Source: Nocardia sp. NRRL S-836 (lineage in GTDB: Bacteria; Actinomycetota; Actinomycetes; Mycobacteriales; Pseudonocardiaceae). From it: a DNA stretch of 64,000 nt. The translations under genes were made by a program, and so were the position numbers. This document shows positions 26,531 to 34,874 of the stretch, piece after piece; position 1 is the stretch's first letter; each line of letters opens with the position of its first letter. The notes beneath the pieces are model-generated. The model did not search any database. It was not told the DNA's origin and saw only the letters and a list, made by a program, of their open reading frames with translations. The DNA lies in contig NZ_LGDY01000165.1 of assembly GCF_001279525.1 (NCBI RefSeq), forward strand, positions 137,218 through 201,217, written 5' to 3'.

Positions 26531-27226
26531 ATGAATGCCGTGTCCGCCGAGGAGTTCGTCGCCGAGCTCCGGGCGCTGGCCCCGCGGTACTGGGACACCC
26601 ACCCGTTCCACCTGCGCATGCACGAGGGCGGCCTGAGCAAGCACGAGCTGCAGGCGTGGGCCGCGAACCGCTGGTACTACCAGCGCTGCATCGCGCAGAA
26701 GGACGCCGCGATCCTGTCCAACTGCCCGCTGCCGGACATCCGCCGCCAGTGGCGGGAGCGGATCGTCTGGCACGACGGCACGCAACCGGGCGAGGGCGGC
26801 GCCGAGAACTGGATCCGGCTGGCCGAGGCCGTCGGGCTGACCAGGGAGGAGGTGCTCGACGAGCGGCACGTGCTGCCCGGCACCAGGTTCGCCGTCGACG
26901 CCTACGTGAACTTCGCGCGCACCAGGCCGTGGGTGGAGGCGGTCGCGTCCGGACTGACCGAGATGTTCTCCGGAGCGTTGATGCGCAAGCGCTTGGCGGC
27001 GTTGCGGGAGCGGTACCCGTGGATCGCCGAGGAGGGCTTCGCCTACTTCACCCACCGCATCCAGGCGGTCGCCGGCGAGGGACGGGCCACCCTGGACATC
27101 GTGGTCGAGCACTCGGTGACCCGCGAGCAGCAGCTCGCCGCGGTGGCCGCGCTGTCGTTCAAGTGCGACGTGCTGCGGGCCGTGCTGGACGCCGTCGACT
27201 ACTACTCCGGCAGGGGCCGGCCGTGA
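26531..27226 (+). CDS. pqqC: PqqC, pyrroloquinoline-quinone synthase
   Basis: Catalyses the final ring closure and oxidation to PQQ without a cofactor. The all-helical heme-oxygenase-like fold is recognisable from THPFHLRMHEGGLSKHELQAW, ANRWYYQRCIAQKDAAILSNC, ENWIRLAEAVGL and VLPGTRFAVDAYVNF. At 231 aa it is a normal family length. ATG 26531 is chosen because GAGGAG ends nine bases upstream; a GTG at 26525 is only three bases from it. Its TGA overlaps the pqqD GTG. Confidence 0.95.
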   Translation: MNAVSAEEFVAELRALAPRYWDTHPFHLRMHEGGLSKHELQAWAANRWYYQRCIAQKDAAILSNCPLPDIRRQWRERIVWHDGTQPGEGGAENWIRLAEAVGLTREEVLDERHVLPGTRFAVDAYVNFARTRPWVEAVASGLTEMFSGALMRKRLAALRERYPWIAEEGFAYFTHRIQAVAGEGRATLDIVVEHSVTREQQLAAVAALSFKCDVLRAVLDAVDYYSGRGRP

Positions 27227-27501
27227 CCGCCGCCGTCGCGCTCGACGCCGTGCCGCGCATCCGGCGCGGTGTGAAGTGCACCTACGACCAGACCCGCTCC
27301 GCGCACGTCGTGCTGTTCCCGGAGGGTGTGCTGGTGCTGAACGAGACCGCCGCGTCGGTCGTGGCGCTGTGCGACGGCGTCCGGTCGGTGGGCGACATCG
27401 CGCTGGCGCTGGCCGACGAGTACACCGGCGTCGAGCCCGCGGACGTGGCGGCGCTGGTGGCACGGCTGGTGGGACGAAGGGTGGTCGACGTCGATGGCTG
27501 A
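27223..27501 (+). CDS. pqqD: PqqD, PqqA chaperone
   Basis: Binds PqqA and presents it to the radical SAM enzyme PqqE. A small winged-helix protein of 92 aa with the family pattern PRIRRGVKCTYDQTR, HVVLFPEGVLVLNETAASVVALCDG and VRSVGDIALALADEY. It begins at a GTG overlapping the pqqC stop and ends eight bases inside pqqE, so all three are translationally linked. Confidence 0.95.
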   Translation: MTAAVALDAVPRIRRGVKCTYDQTRSAHVVLFPEGVLVLNETAASVVALCDGVRSVGDIALALADEYTGVEPADVAALVARLVGRRVVDVDG

Positions 27502-28573
27502 GGCTCCGTTCGGCCTGCTCGCCGAGCTCACGCACCGGTGCCCGTTGCAGTGCGGCTACTGCTCGAACCCGCTCGAACTGGTGCGCAAGAACGCCGAGCT
27601 GTCCACTGACGACTGGCGGCGCGTCTTCGACCAGGCGCGGTCGCTGGGCTGCCTGCAGATCCACCTGTCCGGCGGGGAACCGCTGCTGCGCCAGGACCTG
27701 ACCGAGCTGGTGGCGCACGCGAACAGCCTCGGCTGCTACGTCAACCTGGTCACCTCGGGCGTGGGGCTGTCGCGCGACCGGCTGCACGACCTCGCGGCCC
27801 GCGGTGTCGACCACGTGCAGCTGTCCCTGCAGGACGCGACCCGTGCCGGCAACGACCGGATCGCGGGCATCAAGGCATTCGACCGGAAGGTGGAGGCGGC
27901 GGCGCACGTCCGTGCCGAGGGCCTGCCGCTGACCGTGAACACCGTGCTGCACCGGCAGAACCTCGACAACGTCGCCGGGATCATCGCGCTGGCCGAGGAG
28001 ATGGGCGCCGAACGGCTGGAGCTCGCCAACACCCAGTACTACGGCTGGGCGTTGCGCAACCGGGCGGTGCTGCTGCCGACCCGCGAGCAGCTGGCTGTGG
28101 CCGATCCCATCGTCTCCGCCGCCCGGGAACGGCTGCGCGGGCGGATGGAGATCGTCTACGTCATCGCGGACTACCACGAGGCGCACCCGAAGCCGTGCAT
28201 GTACGGGTGGGGTGCGCGGCAGCTGACCGTGGCACCCGACGGCTCGGTGCTGCCCTGCCCCGCCGCCACGGTGATCTCGTCGCTGCGGATCGAGAACGTG
28301 CGCGACTCGTCGTTGCACGACATCTGGCACCACTCCCCCTCCTTCACCGCGTTCCGCGGCTTCGACTGGATGCGCGACCCGTGCCGGTCGTGCCCGCGCA
28401 AGGAGGTCGACTTCGGCGGGTGCCGCTGCCAGGCGTTCCAGCTGACCGGTGACGCCGCCGCGACCGACCCGGTGTGCTCGCTGTCGCCACAACGATCCAC
28501 TGTGGACCTGATCCTGGCGGCCGAGATGGCACCGGCCGAGGTGCCGGCGATGGCCATGAGGAAGATGACGTGA
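27494..28573 (+). CDS. pqqE: PqqE, radical SAM peptide cyclase with SPASM domain
   Basis: Forms the Glu-Tyr C-C crosslink in PqqA. The SAM cluster motif CPLQCGYC (C16, C20, C23) is followed by LHLSGGEP-like IHLSGGEPLLRQDL. The C-terminal SPASM domain supplies further cysteines (KPCMYGWG, VLPCPAA, DPCRSCPRK, GGCRCQAF). At 359 aa it has family length. ATG 27494 overlaps pqqD by eight bases, and its TGA overlaps the pqqB GTG. Confidence 0.96.
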   Translation: MAEAPFGLLAELTHRCPLQCGYCSNPLELVRKNAELSTDDWRRVFDQARSLGCLQIHLSGGEPLLRQDLTELVAHANSLGCYVNLVTSGVGLSRDRLHDLAARGVDHVQLSLQDATRAGNDRIAGIKAFDRKVEAAAHVRAEGLPLTVNTVLHRQNLDNVAGIIALAEEMGAERLELANTQYYGWALRNRAVLLPTREQLAVADPIVSAARERLRGRMEIVYVIADYHEAHPKPCMYGWGARQLTVAPDGSVLPCPAATVISSLRIENVRDSSLHDIWHHSPSFTAFRGFDWMRDPCRSCPRKEVDFGGCRCQAFQLTGDAAATDPVCSLSPQRSTVDLILAAEMAPAEVPAMAMRKMT

Positions 28574-29448
28574 AGGCGGTGCTGCTCGGCACGACGGCCG
28601 GTGGTGGTTTCCCGCAGTGGAACTGCGCCTGCGCGTTGTGCGTCCGCGCGCGGTCCGGCGAGCTGGTGGCGCGCTCGCAGGACTGCCTGGCGATCACCGG
28701 CGACGGCACCGGCTGGTGGCTGGTCAACGCCTCACCGGACATCCGCACCCAGATCGCCGGCTGCGCCCTGCTGAACCCCGGTCCGGGGCCGCGGGAGACG
28801 CCGTTGCGCGGCGCGTTGTTCACCGACGCGGAGCTCGACCACACGCTGGGGCTGCTGACGTTGCGCGGCGGTGCGGGCCTGACGGTGTGGGCGCCGGGGA
28901 CGGTGCTGCACGCGCTGAAGGACCAGTTCGACGTGCGCACGGTGATCGATGGCTACGCGCCTGTTGCCTGGCGCGAGGCCGGGCCCGATCCGTTCGAGCT
29001 CGACGGCCTGCGGGTGACGGCGATCCCGATCAGCGGCAAGCGACCGAAGTACGCGCGTTCCTCCACAGTGGACGGGAACTGGGTGGTGGCGTACCGGTTC
29101 GAGGACCTGGTCTCCGGTGGGGTGCTGGTCTACGCGCCGTGCCTGGCGTCGTGGCCGGAAGGCTTCGACGACGTGGTGGCCGGTGCTCAGTGCGTGTTGC
29201 TGGACGGCACGTTCCACGCGGCCTCGGAGATGGGCTCGGCGACCGGCAGCGCGTCCGGGCAGGCGGCGATGGGCCACCTGCCGATCTGCGCGAGCCTGCC
29301 GGAGCTGCGCCGCTTTCCACGGGTCCGCCGGATCTACACCCACCTCAACAACACCAACCCGGTGCTCGACCCGGCGTCACCGGAGGCGGCGGAGCTGCGC
29401 GCGGCCGGTGTCGAGGTGCCGCCCGACGGCACGGTCATCGAGCTCTGA
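28570..29448 (+). CDS. pqqB: PqqB, metallo-beta-lactamase-fold hydroxylase of PQQ biosynthesis
   Basis: Family members hydroxylate the crosslinked Glu-Tyr intermediate. Signatures are LLGTTAGGGFPQWNCAC at the N-terminus, NASPDIRTQI, FTDAELDHTLGLL, and the characteristic IYTHLNNTNPVLD near the C-terminus. At 292 aa it has normal length. GTG 28570 overlaps the pqqE stop. No pqqF protease gene follows, so a protease encoded elsewhere must release the product; that is common. Confidence 0.95.
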   Translation: MKAVLLGTTAGGGFPQWNCACALCVRARSGELVARSQDCLAITGDGTGWWLVNASPDIRTQIAGCALLNPGPGPRETPLRGALFTDAELDHTLGLLTLRGGAGLTVWAPGTVLHALKDQFDVRTVIDGYAPVAWREAGPDPFELDGLRVTAIPISGKRPKYARSSTVDGNWVVAYRFEDLVSGGVLVYAPCLASWPEGFDDVVAGAQCVLLDGTFHAASEMGSATGSASGQAAMGHLPICASLPELRRFPRVRRIYTHLNNTNPVLDPASPEAAELRAAGVEVPPDGTVIEL

Positions 29449-29466
29449 GTAGGCCAGAATCAGCGG

Positions 29467-30615
29467 ATGTCCTTCGTGATCGGTGGGCGTCCGCTGGCCG
29501 AGCGGATCGTCGCGGAGCTGCCGTCGTTCGTGGCGCTGGTGCTCGCGAAGATCACCGACCAGGTGCCCGGCTACCGGCAGCTGCCGGCCGAGGAACTCTC
29601 CGGCGACATCGCGCGCGTGATCGAGTCGACCCTGCGGGGGTTCGCCGAGGTGCTGCGCAGCCGTGAGCTGCCGGCACCGGAACAGCTGCGGTTCCTGCGC
29701 GAGTCGGCGGCCAGGCGGGCGGAGGAGGGCGTGCCCGTCGACGTCGTGCTGACGGCGTACCACGTGGGCATCCAGGTCGTCTGGGACGTGCTCGTGCCGG
29801 AGGCGCGGCCGGAGGAGGTCGGCGAGGTGCTGGCGCTCAACGCGCTGGCCATGCGCTACCTCCAGGTCGTGACACCGGTCGTGAGCGCGGGCTACCTCGA
29901 CGAGCGGCAGACGATGTTCGACGACGAGCGGTCGGCGCGGCACACGGTGCTGACCGGCCTGCTCGACGGCTCACGGGTCGCGGACGGCCCGGTGGTCGTG
30001 CTGGCCGTGCACGCGCCACCGCACCCGGACGAGCTGACCGACGGGGTGGACGCGGCCATCGCCGGGCGGCGCAAGCTGCGGCGGCTGCGGACCGAGCTGG
30101 AACGGCACAGCCGCGAGCCCGTGCTGTCGTCGCTCACGCCCGCGGGCGGCCTGGCGCTGGTGCCCGGCGACGACACCCGGCTGGAGCAGGTGGTGGCGGA
30201 CGTGACGCGCGCGGCGGGGGTGCCGTTGACCGTGGCGGCGGTCGCGGCCCCTCCTACCGGGGTCGCGGCCGCCGCCCGGCTCGCGCGCGAGGTCCTGGAC
30301 GTCGCCGTGCGGTCGGGTCCAGGCCTGTACCGGCTCGCGGACGTGCTGCTGGAGTACCAGCTGTCCCGGCCGAGCGCGGCACTCGAACCGCTCGCGGCGG
30401 TCGTGGCGCCGTTGTCCGGCGAGCTGGTGCAGACCCTGGAGGTCTACCTGCGCCGCGGGTCGCGCCGGCCCGCCGCCACCGAGCTGCACGTGCACCCGAA
30501 CACCGTGGACTACCGGCTGCGGCGGGTGGCCGAGCTGACCGGCCTCGACCCCACCCGCATCGAGCACGTCACGCTGCTGGCGGCTGCCCTGGCCGCGCGG
30601 CGCGCGCGACCGTAG
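29467..30615 (+). CDS. PucR/CdaR-family transcriptional regulator, 382 aa
   Basis: The C-terminus is the PucR-type helix-turn-helix: LVQTLEVYLRRGSRRPAATELHVHPNTVDYRLRRVAELTGLD. The N-terminal 160 residues are helical and resemble the RsbR/PucR-associated sensory regions of actinobacterial regulators; the middle is a GGDEF-like degenerate region. It starts with ATG 18 bases after pqqB and is probably cotranscribed, making it the likely regulator of the pqq operon and the divergent sugar dehydrogenase (inference). Its last 47 bases overlap the 3' end of the convergent esterase gene. Confidence 0.87.
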   Translation: MSFVIGGRPLAERIVAELPSFVALVLAKITDQVPGYRQLPAEELSGDIARVIESTLRGFAEVLRSRELPAPEQLRFLRESAARRAEEGVPVDVVLTAYHVGIQVVWDVLVPEARPEEVGEVLALNALAMRYLQVVTPVVSAGYLDERQTMFDDERSARHTVLTGLLDGSRVADGPVVVLAVHAPPHPDELTDGVDAAIAGRRKLRRLRTELERHSREPVLSSLTPAGGLALVPGDDTRLEQVVADVTRAAGVPLTVAAVAAPPTGVAAAARLAREVLDVAVRSGPGLYRLADVLLEYQLSRPSAALEPLAAVVAPLSGELVQTLEVYLRRGSRRPAATELHVHPNTVDYRLRRVAELTGLDPTRIEHVTLLAAALAARRARP

Positions 30616-31414
30616 CGCCGAACGCGGCCATGCCGGCGGCGTTGGGGTGCAGCGGCGCCGCGACCGTCGTCGGCACCAGGCCCTCCAGGTAGCGGTCGGC
30701 GGGCGCGGCGCAGATGTCGTGGCCGGCGGTCACCGCGGCGAAGTCCACGTAGGTCGCGCCGCGCTTGCCCGCCTCGGACCGCGCGGTGGCGCTGACCCGG
30801 TTCAGCACGCTCTGCAGGTAGTCGGCGTCACGGCCCCACACCGGCTGCAGCGGGTAGCAGCCACCCGGCCTGATGTACGTGCCGTAACCGCTGACCAGCA
30901 CCTTCGCGTTCGGCGATCGGCGCTTGACCTCGTCCAGGGCGGCACCGAGCTCGGGCGCCCACGCGTCGACGGCCGCGGCGAGCCGGTCGGTGCCACCGGC
31001 GGTGTAGCGGTCCCTGCACGAGATGCCGATCGGTTCGGGCAGCAGGTTGATGCAGCTCAACGCGGTCTGGAACAGGCCGACGTCGTTGGCGCCGATGGTC
31101 AGCGAGACCAGGTCGGTCGTCGGCTTCAGCGCGTCGAACTGGGGTGCCACGACACCGAACTGGCGGCCGGTGAGGTCGTCGGTCTTGGCGCCGGAGCAGG
31201 TGACGTCGGTGAGCCGTGCGCCGAGCAGCTCCGCCGCCACCCGCGGGTAGTCGCGGTCCGAGCGCAGGCACCACAGCGCCGGGTCCTGGTCAGGGACCAG
31301 CGGACCGGCCGCCGCCGAGTCGCCCAGTGCCACGTAGTCGAGGGTGTCCGCCTGGGCGGTGGTTGTTCCGGCGACCAAACCCGCCACCAGAGCCAACCCG
31401 GCCACGATCCGCAT
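30569..31414 (-). CDS. Secreted SGNH/GDSL esterase or lipase, 281 aa
   Basis: The signal peptide (VAGLALVAGLVAGTTTAQA) precedes YVALGDSAAAGPLVP with the catalytic serine. Further blocks are LVSLTIGANDVGLF and the Asp/His block PLHPNAAGM at the C-terminus. Several cysteines (LWCLRSD, VTCSG, LSCINLL, ISCRDRY, GGCYPL, HDICAAP) suggest three disulfides, as in Streptomyces secreted esterases of this type. ATG 31414 is the only sensible start. Its coding sequence overlaps tail-to-tail with the PucR-type gene by 47 bases. Confidence 0.9.
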   Translation of the reverse strand: MRIVAGLALVAGLVAGTTTAQADTLDYVALGDSAAAGPLVPDQDPALWCLRSDRDYPRVAAELLGARLTDVTCSGAKTDDLTGRQFGVVAPQFDALKPTTDLVSLTIGANDVGLFQTALSCINLLPEPIGISCRDRYTAGGTDRLAAAVDAWAPELGAALDEVKRRSPNAKVLVSGYGTYIRPGGCYPLQPVWGRDADYLQSVLNRVSATARSEAGKRGATYVDFAAVTAGHDICAAPADRYLEGLVPTTVAAPLHPNAAGMAAFGATVARAARPGQPPAA

Positions 31415-31529
31415 CCCGTACCTCCACGTCGTCGTCAGGTCAGCTCATCGTGGTGGCTCAGGTCACCGGCGCGGGTGGGACGGTGCCCAGAGTCCGCCGG
31501 TCGGGTTTGTGACCGATCACAATGGGCGG

Positions 31530-32279
31530 GTGACTCCCGGGGAACTGCTCGCGCTCGCCGAACAGGCCTGCGCCGATGCCGCGAAGCTGTTGCACGAGCT
31601 GCCGGTCGACGTGGCCGCGAAGGGCGCGTTCGACCAGGTCAGCAGCGCCGACCTGGCGGTCGAGGCGTTCCTGCGGCGTGCGCTCGACGTGCCCGGCTCC
31701 GCCGTCGTCGGCGAGGAGCTGGGGGCGGAGAAGGCGCGGATCACCTGGTACGTCGACCCGATCGACGGCACCCGCAACTTCGTCCGCGGGCTGCCGCTCG
31801 CGTGCATCTCGGTGGCTGCGGCGGTGGACGGCGAGCTCGTGGCGGGGTGCGTGCTGGACCCGTTCCGCGACGAGCTCTTCACGGCCGCCGTCGGCGTGCC
31901 GTTCACCGTCCGGTCGGCCGGGCTGGTGATCCCTCCGGGCCGGAGCCCGCGGCCCGTGGTGCTGACCGACATCCCGTTGCCGGGCAGCCAGTACCGCGGT
32001 GAGATGGCACTGCTGACCGAACTGCTGGACCGTGCGGACGTGCGGCGCGTCTACGTGACGGCGCTGTCGCTGGCCTGGGTCGCGGCGGGACGGGCGGACG
32101 CGGCGGCGAACCTGGGCATCCACCCGTGGGACGTGGCGGCCGGTGCGGTGCTGGTGCGCGCGGCCGGCGGGACGTTCACCCACATCGGCGGGAACGCGCT
32201 GGGAGCACCGGGTTTCGTGGCCGGTCGCGGTGAGATCGTCGACTGGCTCGGCGAACGACTGGAGGGCATCGTCTCGTGA
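31530..32279 (+). CDS. Inositol monophosphatase-family protein, 249 aa
   Basis: Mg-dependent sugar or nucleotide phosphatase fold. Signatures: EELGAEKARITWYVDPIDGTRNFVRGLP with the metal-binding DPIDGT, a short substrate domain, and IHPWDVAAGAVLVRAAGG near the C-terminus, the second metal site. Candidates are inositol-1-phosphatase, histidinol-phosphatase and fructose-bisphosphatase; the sequence does not decide. GTG 31530 is used because upstream in-frame sequence is antisense to the esterase leader. Its TGA overlaps the SDR start (GTGA), indicating a two-gene operon. Confidence 0.87.
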   Translation: MTPGELLALAEQACADAAKLLHELPVDVAAKGAFDQVSSADLAVEAFLRRALDVPGSAVVGEELGAEKARITWYVDPIDGTRNFVRGLPLACISVAAAVDGELVAGCVLDPFRDELFTAAVGVPFTVRSAGLVIPPGRSPRPVVLTDIPLPGSQYRGEMALLTELLDRADVRRVYVTALSLAWVAAGRADAAANLGIHPWDVAAGAVLVRAAGGTFTHIGGNALGAPGFVAGRGEIVDWLGERLEGIVS

Positions 32280-32956
32280 TCGACCTCAGCGGCCGGGTCG
32301 TCCTGGTCACCGGCGCGGGCGGTACCATCGGGGCCGGCATCGCCCGCCGCTTCACCGACGCCGGCGCGCTCGTCGTGGCACACAACGGCAGCACGGACGG
32401 CGACCTGCGGTTCGAGGCACGGCGCGTGGCCGAGGACGCCTTCCGCGCGCACGGCCGCCTCGACGCGGTGGTCAACAGCGCCGGAGTGCAGCCCGTGGAA
32501 CCGTTGCCCGGCATGGCCGTCGAGTCCTGGCAGTCCGTTGTGGACATCAACCTCACGAGTGCCTTCGCCGTCACCCAGGCCGCGGCCGAGTTCCTCCCGG
32601 ACGGCGGCTCGGTCACCCACATCGCGTCGATCGAGGGCCGCAACCCGGCGCCCGGCCACGCCCACTACAGCGCCTCGAAAGCCGCGTTGATCATGCACGC
32701 GCGAGCCGCAGCACTGGAGTACGGCCCGCGCCTGCGCGTCAACACCGTCTCCCCCGGCCTGATCACCCGCCCCGGCATCGAGGAGCAGTGGCCCGACGGC
32801 GTGCGGCGCTGGCACGACGCCGCCCCGCTGCACCGCCTCGGCACACCGGAGGACGTCGGCAACGCGTGCGTGTTCCTGGCCAGCGACCTGGCCGCGTGGA
32901 TCACCGGCCACGACCTGGTCGTCGACGGCGGCGTCACGGCCCGCCCGACCTGGTAG
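32276..32956 (+). CDS. Short-chain dehydrogenase/reductase, 226 aa
   Basis: A classical SDR with the NAD(P)-binding motif LVTGAGGTIGAGIARRF, VVNSAGVQP in place of NNAG, the serine in VTHIASIEGR, and the catalytic YSASK. The ending AAWITGHDLVVDGGVTARPTW is typical of ketoacyl-reductase-like members. It is slightly short (226 aa against about 245) because the stretch between beta-2 and beta-4 is condensed. It overlaps the phosphatase gene; substrate unknown. Confidence 0.88.
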   Translation: MIDLSGRVVLVTGAGGTIGAGIARRFTDAGALVVAHNGSTDGDLRFEARRVAEDAFRAHGRLDAVVNSAGVQPVEPLPGMAVESWQSVVDINLTSAFAVTQAAAEFLPDGGSVTHIASIEGRNPAPGHAHYSASKAALIMHARAAALEYGPRLRVNTVSPGLITRPGIEEQWPDGVRRWHDAAPLHRLGTPEDVGNACVFLASDLAAWITGHDLVVDGGVTARPTW

Positions 32957-33031
32957 CGCACCGGGCCGGGCGGGCCGCACGTCAGCTCGTTCAAGACCGG
33001 ACGACATGCGGGTACAAGTCGCCCTCAAGGC

Positions 33032-33066
33032 CGGCTGCTCGACCCGGCTTCCGGATCGAGCAGCCG
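33032..33066. terminator. Hairpin terminator after the SDR gene
   Basis: A perfect 11-bp stem CGGCTGCTCGA / TCGAGCAGCCG with a 13-base loop lies between the convergent SDR and the island membrane-protein gene. It marks the left edge of the lower-GC accessory segment. Confidence 0.7.
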
Positions 33067-33092
33067 ACATCACTAGAGCAGCGAGCTCTGCG

Positions 33093-33608
33093 TTATTTCC
33101 GATGAACGCGCCCGTGCACGTAGCGGGCAACAGCCAGCCAGGCCAGTGCCATGGGGGCAGCTACAGCCGCGACAGTGACCAGCAGGTCCCCGATCCCGGA
33201 CAGCTGCCACCTTCCATTGACCAGAGCCAGCCAGCTCAGTGCTCCACCCGTCAGCACCGCCGAGAACGCCGCGGCCGTGAACGTCACCCAGGTCTGCGGC
33301 GAGAGCAACGCGATCTTGCCACTCCTCCCGCGGTACTTGCGGATTCCCGATGACGCAGCCTTCCGTCCGGCGAGAAGACCGGCCGAGCCCGCGAGTCCCC
33401 AGACCAGGGCTGTTGCGATCACGCCGCTGACACCGAGCAGTTCGACTGATCGCGCGATCGTGACCGCTGCGGCCCCGAAAGCGAGCACACTGGCGACCGC
33501 GGCGTTGACCGTCACCGCGACGGCACAGCGCATACCGCGCCATGGAAAGGGCGAAGAGGGAGAGTTCCTGCTGGCGGAACCGCCGTCGAGGGCTGGGGTT
33601 GGTACCAT
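33093..33608 (-). CDS. Four-helix membrane protein at the island edge, 171 aa
   Basis: Unrecognised. ATG 33608 (MVPTPALDGG) has AAGGAC nine bases upstream; the frame further upstream is not coding. Four hydrophobic segments are visible (CAVAVTVNAAVASVLAFGAA, GVSGVIATALVWGLAGSAGLL, VTFTAAAFSAVLTGGALSWLAL, LLVTVAAVAAPMALAWLAVA), with short basic loops and a C-terminus YVHGRVHRK. It lies downstream of the HTH regulator gene on the same strand. It may be a membrane component of the island or a neighbour of unrelated function. Confidence 0.65.
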   Translation of the reverse strand: MVPTPALDGGSASRNSPSSPFPWRGMRCAVAVTVNAAVASVLAFGAAAVTIARSVELLGVSGVIATALVWGLAGSAGLLAGRKAASSGIRKYRGRSGKIALLSPQTWVTFTAAAFSAVLTGGALSWLALVNGRWQLSGIGDLLVTVAAVAAPMALAWLAVARYVHGRVHRK

Positions 33609-33775
33609 TGCGATGTCCTTACCTTCACTGAGCTGGTGATATTTGGGCAACTGATGACTCCCGGCGTTGCCGCGCCGGGAGCCATCGCTTTGCTTCTGCC
33701 GCCTGCGTGACGGCCTGCTTCTGGGCAAGTTGCCCCTTCCAGTCGAAGTCGAACGGACCGGCAGCCATCCACCAG

Positions 33776-34516
33776 TCACCATGCTGTGATCATGCACAGG
33801 AGCTGGTCCGCCACATCAGGGAAATCGGCTCTGAGAGCTTGTGACAGTGCCACAACTTCTTTGAGGGAGCGAATGCGAGGTACGAGCATGACGAGATTCT
33901 GCCCGAGCTCCACTTGCGCGAGAGCATAGAAGTGCTTCACACACAAAGCAAGCCCTTCAGGAGAAAAACGGTACACGGCCGATTCAAGAACAGCCAAAGC
34001 ACCCTGAAGATCTCCGGCGGCCATCAGACGCACCGCTGTGATCGCCGCCTCATGTTCTTCCCCTGCTTCGTTCGGCCGACCAGAACCGGCGGGGACCGGC
34101 AATGGAGTTGCTTTGCCCCCGACCGCAACCCGTACAGCTTCGCCCTCTTGCTCGAAAGCACGAACTCGCAGGCCAAGACCTGCATTCCGGCGACCATCCG
34201 CCGCTTCAGCACTGTTGCGCAGATCGAGCAACTCATCGAGCAGGCAAGGCAGGTCCCAGCGACCGGCAGCGGCAACGATGACCTCGTAGTACGCGCGGAC
34301 GAATCCTTCCCCAGGCACGTCCTTACCGGAGTAGTACCTGGACAGCGAAGACGGGGACAGGCCGACGTATCCGACTGCCGCCAACCTGGCGATGACGTCA
34401 TGCGCCACTGGCGGCCTTGGCACACATCCGCGCAGTTCACGCAGCTTTTGAGCAAACTTCTGCCTCGGCACGGGCAGTCCGCAAGCGATCTTCGCACGCA
34501 GATCACTTCGCGACAT
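33776..34516 (-). CDS. Helix-turn-helix regulator of the defence island, 246 aa
   Basis: ATG 34516 is preceded by GGAGGAGGTGG. The N-terminal 90 residues look like an XRE-type DNA-binding domain (SDLRAKIACGLPVPRQKFAQKLRELRG ... AVGYVGLSPSSLSRYYSGKDVPG). The C-terminal half is helical (EAAITAVRLMAAGDLQGALAVLESA), like the TPR-type sensory halves of actinobacterial regulators. It is divergent from the HNH-ParB-helicase operon across an intergenic region packed with GTTGCGCG sites, so it probably represses or controls that operon. GC and codon use are less extreme than in the flanking genes. Confidence 0.78.
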   Translation of the reverse strand: MSRSDLRAKIACGLPVPRQKFAQKLRELRGCVPRPPVAHDVIARLAAVGYVGLSPSSLSRYYSGKDVPGEGFVRAYYEVIVAAAGRWDLPCLLDELLDLRNSAEAADGRRNAGLGLRVRAFEQEGEAVRVAVGGKATPLPVPAGSGRPNEAGEEHEAAITAVRLMAAGDLQGALAVLESAVYRFSPEGLALCVKHFYALAQVELGQNLVMLVPRIRSLKEVVALSQALRADFPDVADQLLCMITAW

Positions 34517-34874
34517 CTCCACCTCCTCCAGTACGCACGCGGCCACACACAGGCACATGAATGGTCATCACAACCTAGGTACCCACACATGACCTTGTAA
34601 AGCATCCTGCCACCAGGCAGAAGAAGGTCAATAAAACAAGCGATAGAAGATCACAAAGTGATAACTTAACTCCTCTCAGTTGCGCGTTAGCTAACGCAAA
34701 CGTTGCGCGATGAACGCGCAACACCGGTCTCTGTTGCGCGTTCGACAAAGATCCGCTAGCGCAATGCTTGCCGAGTAGCCTCTGTGTAACATCTGCAGGG
34801 CTACCACTGATGAAGAAGAGCACCCACGATGCAGATATAGCGGTAATCAAACTTTCACACCGAGGAGGAATATC
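34517..34874. promoter_or_regulatory. Divergent intergenic region with GTTGCGCG operator array
   Basis: 358 bases, clearly AT-richer than the rest of the window at 34610-34680. GTTGCGCG occurs at 34679-34686, 34702-34709 and 34733-34740, and its complement CGCGCAAC at 34715-34722. The second and third form an 8-5-8 inverted repeat. A perfect palindrome GCGTTAGCTAACGC covers 34684-34697. The downstream operon starts at a GTG with GAGGAGGAA at 34862-34870. I infer cooperative binding by the divergent HTH protein. Confidence 0.6.

Noticed and set aside
34575..34850. A 91-codon minus-strand frame in the island intergenic region
   Set aside because: No ribosome binding site, unlike codon use, and it runs across the operator array.
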